DNA of 34,598 nucleotides, taken from positions 84,473-119,070 of the forward strand of contig PS015127.1 of the NCBI GenBank assembly GCA_048213135.1, written 5' to 3'. Source of the DNA: Reclinomonas americana ATCC 50394. Lineage: Eukaryota > Jakobida > Jakobea > Jakobida. The notes beneath the pieces were generated by a model. It was not told the origin of the DNA. It worked only from the letters and a program-made list of their open reading frames with translations, and ran no database searches. Within the stretch, counting starts at the first letter, position 1, and every line of letters begins with the position of its first letter. Positions 20,124-30,300 of the stretch are shown in pieces. Position numbers and translations under genes: made by a program.

Positions 20124-23100
20124 CTCGTGCAACTCCCGGCGCAAACCCGCTGCATCACGGGAAGACTCCTCGCGCTCTCGTGTGCACGTCTGCAGTCGCT
20201 GATCGAGATCGTCAAAGGCCTTCAACGTCGGTCGCTCCTCCAGCTCCCGTCGACACTGCGACAGCGCCTCCTTGGTCGTGCTCAACTCGCTCTCGGCCTG
20301 ATCACGCTCGCTCGTCACGCGTTCCAGCTCGGTCTTCAATCGATCCCGTTCCGTCGTCGTGCGGTCGAACTCGGCACCGAGCAGCAGCTTCTCGGTGGAC
20401 ACGCGCTCCAGATCCGCCGTCAAGCGCGACTTGTCAATTTGCGCAAACTCCAACTCGGCGGCAACTCGTGCCTTCTCGCCCGTCACCCGGTCCAGATCGC
20501 TGGCCAGGCGCGCTTTTTCGCCATTGGCAAAGGCCAGCTCCGCCGATAATCTCGAACGGTCGCTAGTGGTGCGTTCGAGTTCCGACAAGAGTCGCACGCG
20601 CTCCATGGCGATGCGGTCGGTGGTGTCGGTGGCATCGTCACGAGCGGCAATCAGCTGGTCAAATTGATTGCGCGTGAGCTCCTCCATTTGCTTGGCGGCG
20701 CTGCGCTGCCGCTCGATTTCCGCCTCCTGACGCGAGATCGTCTGCGTGCGTGCGCGCGCAAAGTCAACACTTCGAACACTACGGTGGCACAGAGATGAGA
20801 AGTACACACACCTCCTGTTGCTCGGCGTTGAGGCTGCGGTTGCGTTCCAGCTCCGAGGTCACCCGATCGAGCATGGCCGTTTGCTCTTCGAGTTGCGAAC
20901 AAACATCGTCCTTCACCTGGCGCAGCTCGCGCATCTCGACCGTCAACATGCCACACCGCTGCGTGTACTCTTGCAGCTGCCGTTCGAGCTCCGCCACTTG
21001 ACGCCGTCCACCACCACTACTGTCGCCATGCCATGCCTCGCCCGAGCCATCCTGCATCAGCGACGCACACAATGTCACGAGAGGCGACGAGGAAAGGAGA
21101 ACAAGGAGAAAGAGAGACCGCAACGTACCTTGCTAGCAGCCGCGGCAGCCGTGGTCTTGTCCAGCAATTGCTGACGCAGTGTCAAGACTTCGCTGGCCAG
21201 ACGCGCCTTCTCGTCCAGCCGCTGCTGCAACTGGGCACGCATCGCCGTCAGCTCGCGCTCCGACTCGCCATCCACACGCTCCCGCTCCGAGCGCAGTCGA
21301 GCGACTTCGCGACGCAGCGATTCCACCTCCTCGCTGACCACGCTGGTGTGCACCAACTGTGACGGTGGTGGTGGGGCAGTAGTGGCGGCGGCGGCGCGTG
21401 ACAACGTCGCCCGCTCGGCTCGCCGAGCCTCCAACTCCACGCGCAACGCCTGCGCCTCCGCGCGAGCCTTCTCCACCTCCTCCACACACGACACGCGCGA
21501 GGAGCGAACCTCGATGCGCAGCGACTCGAGATCTACCCGAAGCGCATTGTTTTCGCGGCGCAGCTGCTCCTCTGACCGCTGCAACGACTCGAGATCGGCG
21601 TGGAGACGTGCGTTCTCGCGCCGCATGGCGGCCGACCGATCCGGCGAACCGTTGCTTCCTGCGCCCATCGACACGTCCATCACATCCGCCGCATTCCTCT
21701 GGTGCTGCTGCTGTTGTTGCTGCTGCTGCTGTACGCGCAACGCCTCCAACTCCAGTCTCATCAACGAGTTCTCGCGTCGGAGTGCTGCGAGCGCAGGTGG
21801 TGACTGCGGCGAGGTGACGAGCGATGACGGTGACGAAGCACCGGCCGCGGCGTGATTCTGTGCATACATCCGCTCATTGTCGGCCGTCAGTCGCGCAATG
21901 TCACCCTGCTGACGCTGCACCAGCAGCAGGAGGCGGGCATTTTCGGCTTTGCCGCTGCTCCACTCTGATGACGGTGAGGACGACAGACGTGTGTGAGTGT
22001 CAGGAGGGAGAGGGAGATATGAGTGCCAGCAAGACCTTCGTAGTGCTGCGTGGCCGTTCGAGCCGTCTGCTGTGCCGCGGTCTGCATGTTCTCACACGTC
22101 AGCATGGTGCGCACGTACGAAGGCAATAGATCTTCGACTCACCAACTGCGTCTGCAACCGTTGCACCTCCTGCTCCAGCTGCGCTACGCGTGCCCGATTC
22201 GTGTCCTCGCGATCACCGTTCCCGGACGTATCTGCGTTGCATAGTGAGGGGCGATTCTGGTGCGAATCGACCGCGCTCGAGGAACACTCACCTCTCTTGC
22301 TGTGTCGCAGTTCGTCTTCAAGCCTGCACACCTCATTCTGTGTCAGCATGCCATCTCTATTCTCCTCCCCTCCCCACTCTACTCTACAAACCGTCGCACA
22401 GTCTCAGTGAGACGCTTGCCGTCGGCGCGCGCAGTCGACACTGCCGCGTCGCGCTCGTCCAGCACGCGCTTCAACACCTCCACCTCGTCCCTGTAAAACT
22501 CCAGCGATTTGCTCTGACCAACGAAATGAGTCCGCTGATCGTAACGACTCAAGCAACATCACCACAGCAAACCTTTTCCTGCATCAGAGCCTCCAGTCGA
22601 TGCAACTCTTGCATGTCGGAGGCCCGTCGATTGGTGCGATCTTGCAGCTCGGCCAGTTGCCGCCGCAATTTTGTACACCTTTCGCACGGATGAGTCTCCC
22701 ATTACTCTTTCTCTCTTTCCACTCCCCAACTTCATACACCAACCTCTTCTCCACATCGTCCAGCTCTGCGACAGCATCGTTGCGCTTGGCGTCGGCTTCG
22801 GCAAGCTGTGTGCATGCACGCCACAGTGAGCCACCTTTCTGTCTCTCTCTTTCCACCGTCATCTGTCGTACCACGCACCCGATCTCGCATCGACGACAAC
22901 TCGGCCGCACACGAGGCACGCACGCTGTCGAGCGTACTCTGCAGCGCCACGATCCTCTGATCTCGTTCGCGAATCGCCTCTTCGTAGTCCAACTTGCTGC
23001 GCTCGAATTCCTCGTGCTTGGTGTGCTTCTTCTCGGCCTCCAGTCTGTGACTCCCACGAGTTGAGCGACGCAGGAGTGGTCAGCCTCAAACACTCACACA

Positions 23101-24100
23101 CAACCACACACCGCTGCACGACGCGCGTCAATCGCGACATTTCATCCACCGCCCGTTTGCGTTCCATGTCGGCGCGCTCCTTGTCCTTTTGCAGCGTGGC
23201 AATCTCCTTAAAGTGCTGCGTGCGCAACTCCAGCAGCTCCAAGTTCTTCTCGCTCAACTCGTTGCGAATGAGCATCACATAGCTCTTCTCCACCAGATTC
23301 GACGAGCGCTCTCCGTGGGGCACCGCTTCGTGCTCCACCGGCGAGTGATGCCGTCTTGCAGCTCCGCCGGCACCCGACGACGCCGCTACTGGTGGTGGCT
23401 GTGGCGGCGGCGGGTGCGACGAAAGCGGAGCAGATGCCGACGGTTGTTGTTGCGAGGCTCCCGCATGGCCTGTGCAATGCATGAGACAGACAACTGCATG
23501 ATCGCGAGGGCACGCACGCATGCCAACCATTGCCAAACGCATCCAGCTCGTACAGATCGCGCTGCTCCAACGCATCCCCGGTAAACAGTGGCGACGAGGC
23601 TCGCACATGCATCACTGGCGGAGGCGAAGGATCGCGAGATCGCCGCGACGACGGCTGCTGTTGCCTCGGCGGCAACATGCCAGCTGCGCGCACTCAATCA
23701 GCACGCACTCCTCCCTCTCTCTCTCTCTCTCTCTCACACAGTACCTGTTTCTCGTCGATACGACGGCTGCGTCTGCTGCTGGTACGGCTTGACAGGCGTG
23801 ACCGCGTCATTGAAAAAGTACTTGTCAAGCAAATGCGCCTCGCGCGGTGCAAATCGCGACAAGAACGCGTCCTTGTCGATCTCAGGAACACTCAGAGGCA
23901 CACCAGCACCGCCTCCACCGCCATTCGTCGCCGACCCGGCAGACGATCGCAAACTGTGTGATGAATGAATGACAGAGAAGGAGTCCACATCGCTTTCGCA
24001 GGCACACACGCTTGATCGTTGCATGCGTGCGCATGTGTGCCTCTGTGTGCGTGCGTACGTGTATGCGTGGGTGTTGCTCGTGTGTGTGTGGCTCACCTCA
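20124..24100 (-). CDS. Large coiled-coil protein, C-terminus missing
   Basis: Family not recognised. Fourteen exons in frame: 24100..24096 (5 nt, ATGAG), 23953..23745, 23683..23528, 23469..23112, 23044..22879, 22805..22744, 22678..22573, 22513..22392, 22323..22292, 22231..22143, 22081..22036, 21964..21129, 21051..20812 and 20741..20124, about 1015 residues. The N-terminus is Gly/Pro/Gln-rich and holds one compact block (KDAFLSRFAPREAHLLDKYF). From NLVEKSYVMLIRNELSEKN onward it is almost unbroken heptad coiled coil, with a Ser/Pro break and a Gln run near 21700-21840. Exon 14 contains eight exact 14-residue repeats (20603 down to 20268). Convergence with a CEP57-like gene and the coil-rich design would fit a centrosome or cytoskeletal scaffold. 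That is inference, as long coiled coils cannot be assigned by eye. Confidence 0.85.
20268..20603 (-). repeat. Eight tandem 14-residue coiled-coil repeats
   Basis: Reading on the minus strand, eight consecutive 42-bp units encode variants of a 14-residue double heptad such as DRSRLSAELAFANG, EKARLASDLDRVTG and DKSRLTADLERVST. Spacing is exact, with no insertion or deletion across 336 bp. Confidence 0.9.
23713..23736. repeat. (TC)n microsatellite
   Basis: About 12 TC dinucleotides inside the intron between exons ending 23745 and starting 23683 of the minus-strand coiled-coil gene. Confidence 0.9.
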
Positions 24101-24394
24101 TTCGTTCCCGCCGAAATCGTCACTGATCGACAGCAGCGATTGCGTGTGCGTCTCACTCTCTCACACACTCACGCACAGTCGCCCTCCACTGTGACACTGA
24201 TCACTCGCCAAGCGCGGCAAAAGACAACTTCGAGAAGAGGGCGAGAAAAAAAGTCACGAAATTTCACTTTGCATTTCACAACACAACAACACATCGCGGC
24301 TGAGAGCAACCGTTTTTGTCTTCTTTGTGCGTCTGTGTGTGTGTTTTCCTCTCCACTGTGCGGTGTGAGAGAGAAAGAGTAAGAACCAGACGCG
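24101..24394. promoter_or_regulatory. Divergent intergenic region before the giant membrane protein
   Basis: These 294 bp separate the start codons of the minus coiled-coil gene (24100) and the plus giant protein (24395). No gene is supported. The centre (24245-24305) is the AT-richest part (AAAAAAAGTCACGAAATTTCACTTTGC region, then ACAACACAACAACACA). It is the best place for promoter elements, but no specific box can be named. Confidence 0.45.
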
Positions 24395-27300
24395 ATGGAG
24401 CCACACGTGCGCAACGATGACCACGACGCTGGAGGCACGACACACGCTGCAGCAACGTTGCGACGCACAATATGTTCCGGACATGGCACTCAGCTCTCAC
24501 TCACTCACACACTCTTCTCCCTTCTCCACACAGGCGTCTCTCTCCTCCACTGCGCTTCCCCGCGCCGGCAGTACCGCTGCCTGCGCCACCGCCAGTGCCG
24601 CAGCCGCCGCACTTTGGCGCAAGTGTCTCCCCACGCAGTGGCACACCACCGCCCTCACAGCGACTGCCACCGCTGCCCACCGACGCTGCCAGCAGTGTCA
24701 GACGTTGCGCGCGCGCACACACACACACACGCACACAAGTAAGCGTCTAACATATACACACACTCTCTCCATCAATGCACAGCGTTGAATGCGGCTCGAT
24801 TGCTGGCCGGTCGCGGCTTCAACAATGCCGCGTCACCGGCGTCGCCGACGTCGTCGCCGCGCTTTGCTCTGGCGACCACATTGCCTCCACGTTTGGCGAC
24901 GCTGCCGGCCGCGGGAAGCGCTGAGCCGGCGGCAGCACGCTTGTCAGATGTGCGACTGCATTTGCCACCGGCGCCGTTTGCCATTCGACCGAGTCGCGCG
25001 GTGCATGATGACGAGGATGATGAGGGCGGTGATGATGAGGCGCCGCCGCCACCGCCGCCACCGCAATCGACGGCTTCGGCGTTGCGCCCGGTGACACCGT
25101 TGCAGCCGTTTGCCATGTCGATGAATCGATCGCTGGGCCCGCGTCCAATCCCGGGACAGGTGCCGTCGCCGCCGCTGGATGCGCCGTTGCAGTTCAATCC
25201 GCTCTTTGCGTCGCGCGCTGTGCGTCACTGTCGTCGTTTATTTGTGCATGCCATCGTCTCACTATGTTCTTGTTTGCTCGATGAACAGTTGTCGCAGCTG
25301 CCGNNNNNNNNNNNNNNNNNNNNGACTGGCGTTGAGCGAGCCACACCTCGCGTGTCGGTGGATTCGGGTCGACGTGCGGCCGAGGCGCTGTTGCCGGCAT
25401 CGTTTGTGGCACAGCCGCAGCAATTGCGTCCGCCGCAGCCCGTGTCCACCACCATTGGTGTGCCACACTTGTCGGGGGATGGCGGTGCGCGTCGGAGCGA
25501 TGTGTACTCGTTGCCTGTGGCTCAGTTTGAAGACTTGCGGCTGGCCGCACGCGTCCTGTCACAGCAGCAACAACAACAAGAGATGCAACTACAGCAGCAT
25601 TTCCAACAGCAACTGCAGCAACATCAACAGCAGCAGGAGGAGGAGGAGGCGAAAAAGTCCGGAGTGCGGCGTCGATGCACCGCGAGACGCTTCTGGATAA
25701 TCTTCTTGATTGTTGCTTGTATCCTCTTGCTGCTCGGCTCCGCGGCTGGAGTCTTGTATTTGTACCTGCGGCCAGAGACGGTGCCGCAGAAAGTCACCAG
25801 TGCGTTCTCCCTCGCGCCTCGTTTTCCCGTTCACTGTTTACCATTTATTCACTTTTGATTCTGCATGTGTGTCCTTCCCTCCCTCCCACCAGCCACCACC
25901 ATTGTCGTTGGATCAACATCGGGAAGCGTCACAACCACAGACGCCACACTCACAGTTCGTGGCGGTGTTGCCGCGTCGTCCGGAAAGTTCCGTTCTCGTG
26001 TCTCCCCGCTGTGTATTACCATGTTCGTTCTCATTTTTTGCGCTTCGTGCGCGTGTGCAGCATATCGACGAACAACACGGACGTGGGCTACCGCTTCTCA
26101 TCAACATCAACAGGCATGTTTGCTGTCAGCGTTCTCAATCTGGCATCGTCTGTAATCCCCGGCTCCGGCGATTCGCGCATCGTCTCCGAGCGTGTGTCGT
26201 CGTCGTCGTCCTCCTCCTCCTCCTCCTCCCCATCTGCAACAATGTGCAGCCCAACGGCAGCCAGCGACGGCCCGACTGCCCCGCCGACAACTCTTGGCAG
26301 TCCTAGTAGCAGCAATAGTCGTAATTATAGGAATCAGCCGCGGCAGGCGGCAACTGCCGCCCCGCAGTGCCAGTCGAGCGCCGGCGGCACCGCCTCGGCC
26401 AATGTCGGCGTCCAGGCGCGCGATGTCGACACGGTGCGCAGCAGCACCTCGGATCTGGCGTTTTTGCACGACGCCAAACAAGTGTTGACGTTTACGGCGC
26501 TCTCCGACTCGTTGGAGGCCGCACTTATTGACGCCAAGTTGCGCCTTGCCGTGCCTTGTTAACTATATTTCCCTCCCAGTGTCTGAATTATCGTTCGTCG
26601 CACGCAGCGTGTACATTATGCAACGCAGTCTCTACCTGGGCCACGCGGCATCGGACTCAGCCACCCTGTCGGAACGCTACCGTGCTCGACGGCGTGTTTT
26701 GCAAGACGACTCGGGTGTTCTGCGCCTCAATCCGGACTCGGCGTACTCGTCGGTCACCATCGGACAGTCGACGTTGGTCGTCAATAATAGCACGCTGACT
26801 GTCGCCGGTACCGTCTATGCGCCGGGGTACCAGCTCTCCAGCGCACCCTCTGCGTCCGGCGTGTTCTACGCCAACTGTTGCGTCTCCACTGCACGATCGC
26901 TTTGCCTCTGTTGCTGACAAACTCTTGGTCTTTTGTTAACGCTCAGCACATGTTGTCATTGGCAATTCCGGCCAGAATCGCATCAAGGTACCGGCCTCCA
27001 CCAAGGATCCTGTTGTTATCACGGGCCCTCTTGAAGTGGAGCAACCTATCTTTGTCGGCCTTGACGATGTCGGCAATCGGATCCTGAGTCTGACCAGTAC
27101 CAAACTGACGGTGGGCGACAGGCAAACGACCACCGACGTGGAGTCGGTTGGCCGCCTGGCGGTCACGGGCCCGAGTATTGCCCTCAACTTGCGCATGGCT
27201 CTTGTGTCGGGTGTGTCTGACTTGACGGTCGGAGTCGACACGGATGTGGTGAGAATACCGGGCATGCTGAGCGTCTCCAAGGCGTCCACCTTTGCGGCCG

Positions 27301-30300
27301 CCCTCACGGCACAATCCACATTGACGGTCACTGGAGCAACTACACTTCAAGGCGCCGTCACGGCATCGTCTTCGGTTACTGTGACCGGTACGCTTTCCGT
27401 GCAGGATGCGCTGACGGCACGCACACTGGCGGTCACTGGTGCCACGAATCTCGGCTCCACACTGTCGGTGTCCTCTGCCGTCACGCTCTCGTCGACATTG
27501 GCGGTGACCAGCGACGCCACATTATCGGGCGCGCTGATTGTCAACGGCGTGGTGCAGGCTCGGAGCTCGGTGGTAGTCACTGGCGATACGACCATCGCCG
27601 GCACTCTGACCACCAACGGAGCGGCGGTCCTCAATGGCTCAGTGACACTGCCAAACGGCAGTGCGCTCACCGTCGGCACTGGCGGTGCAGTATTCAACGG
27701 CACCCTGCGCACTAACGGACAGACGACTCTGGCTGGCCCTGTGCAGATCAACAACGGTAGTCTGCTGACTGTCGGTACATCGGGAGCCACATTTGCTGGT
27801 CCGATCACGATGCAGGCCGGTCAGCTGCTGACTGTCGGCACCGGCGGCCTCACGCTCGGCGGCGCGCTGCAAGTCAATGCGGCATCGTCATTCAGCGGCT
27901 CTGTGGCCGTGACTGGCGCAAATACGTTGACAGTCGGCACCGGAGCTGCGACATTCAATGGCCCACTGCGTGCCACGGCCACCTCCGTCACCACGCTCGA
28001 CGGCACGCTGGCGGTCAATGGCGCCGCAACATTCAGCGGAGCCGTAAGCGTGACCGACACCGGTTCCTTCGCGGTCGGTGTCGCTGGCATCGTCTCCAAT
28101 GGACCAATCAGTGTGGCCAATGGCGTCACACTCACGGTTCCGTATCTGCTTGTCGTTTGCTGTGCGCCCACTCACGTCCACCATACTCATGCGTTTTTGC
28201 TTCGGTATGCAGGTGGGCACCGGAGTGACGACGCTTGGCGGCGAATTGCGTGTGAGGTGTGTGTATTTTCCTTGAGTCTTTGTGTGCGCGTGATAATCGT
28301 GGCTCATCTCCGCTCTTCTCCTTTCCTCGCCAAAACAGCGGTGTCACCACCTTGTCTGGTGCGCTGACCACGAACGGCACGGCGACATTTGCCAATTCGG
28401 TTACTCTCGGCAACGCAGCGTCGCTGACGGTGGGCACTTTGGGTGCGACCTTCAACGGCCCTGTAACGCTGTCGGCCGGTCAGCAGTTGACAGTCGGCTC
28501 TGGTGGCCTGACGGTGAACGGATCGCTGATCACCACGGGTTCATCGACCTTTGGTGGTGGCGTCACCTTCAACAACTCAGTCAGCGTCAACGGCAACATC
28601 ACTGTCGCCGATGCAAAGCTGGTGACCATTGGTACGGGCGGCTTGCGAGTAACGGGCTCGGTTCAGGTGGACTCGAGCGCAGCGCTCAACGGTTCAGTGA
28701 CGATCGCCAACGGGCAGTCATTCACTGTCGGCAACGGTGCCAGCGCCATTCGCGGAACGCTTACCGTCGATGGTGCCACTACGTTTACGACCACAGCCGT
28801 ACACACTGGTGCCACCACCTTCAACGGCACTGTGACTGTTGCCGATGGCAAGTTGGTCACTATCGGCTCTGCGGGCATTGCGCTGAATGGGCCACTCGCG
28901 CTATCCGGCGCCAACACGCTGACACTGGCCACTGGGACGGCGACATTCGGGGGAGCTGCGACGTTTAGGTACGTGTGTGTATGTGTTTGTGTTTGTGTAG
29001 TCTGTTCGTTTCTCTCAGTCTGTCTGCTCACCTCCTCCTTCTTCTTTACGCAACAGTGGTGCAACCACCGTCAACGGTCAGCTGACTGTCAATGGCCAGT
29101 CGTCGTTTGCGAACAGCGTTGCGTTGACGGACGCCGCCAGTCTCACGGTGGGTGCGCTCGGTGCCACGTTCAACGGCCCTGTGACTATCAGCGACACGCG
29201 CTTGCTGCGCGTTGGCACGGGTGGCGTTACAGTTGCCGGAGTGACGACGCTGAATGGCGCGCTCACCGTGGGCGCCGCCTCGCAGTTCAACGCACCCATT
29301 GTGGTGTCCAACGGCAACGATGTGCGCGTGGGCACTGGTGGACTGGCTGTCACTGGTGCTATTAGTGCGCAATCGACGTTGAATGTCACCGGAGCGGCGA
29401 CGTTGCAGTCTTCGCTTGCTGTCACTGGTGCTACGCAGCTCAATGGTGTACTGCAAGTTGGACAGGCCACCACACTCAACAGCACGTTGCTCGTTTCCGA
29501 CACGGCCACCATCGGCGGCGCTGTCAACGTAAGCGGTCCCACAAACATGCTCGGTACCATGTACGCGCAGGGAGTTGCGCGCTTCGATGCCACGTTGAAC
29601 GCCAATGCTGCGGTGAATGTTGGTACGACACTGTCGGTCACCGGCAACACCTCAGTCTCCACGCTTGTAGCGTCCGGGCTGGTAACTGCTGGCAGTCTGA
29701 CCACCGCCGGCACTATAAATGCGTTGGGTCTCATTATCGGTGGCAGTCTGTCGACCGCAGGCACGCTGTCTGCGACCGGTTCACTGACTGTCGGTAGCAT
29801 CACGACGGGCGGCGCACTTGCGGCCACGGACTTGGTGACTGGCGGCAGCTTCACAACCACCGGTAGCATCAGCGGCGCCACGATGAGCACTGCCGGTCTG
29901 GTTTCTGGTGGAAGCCTAGCTACTGCCGGTACAGCAACTGTCACGGGCACCATTACTGGTGGCANNNNNNNNNNNNNNNNNNNNCCGGCAGTCATCAGGC
30001 CCGTCACCGTCACCGTGCCGCCAGTCGCAATGCTACCGCCACTCACCAGGCCCGACGTGCTCACCGAACCGCTCTGCAGCGACCCCACAGTTGTCACACT
30101 GCCGCCCGTAATCACACCAGCCGCCTGCACAGTGCCGCCTGTCGTCAGGTTACCCGCCGTCACCAGACCGCCAGCGATCACGGCGCCACTCGTCGTGAAC
30201 CCGCCGCCGCCCGTCACCAGGCCGGCAGCACTCACCGAGCTCGCACTCGCCAGGCTGCCCACAGATGCTGCGCCGGTGGCACCAATCGTGCCGGCCGTCG

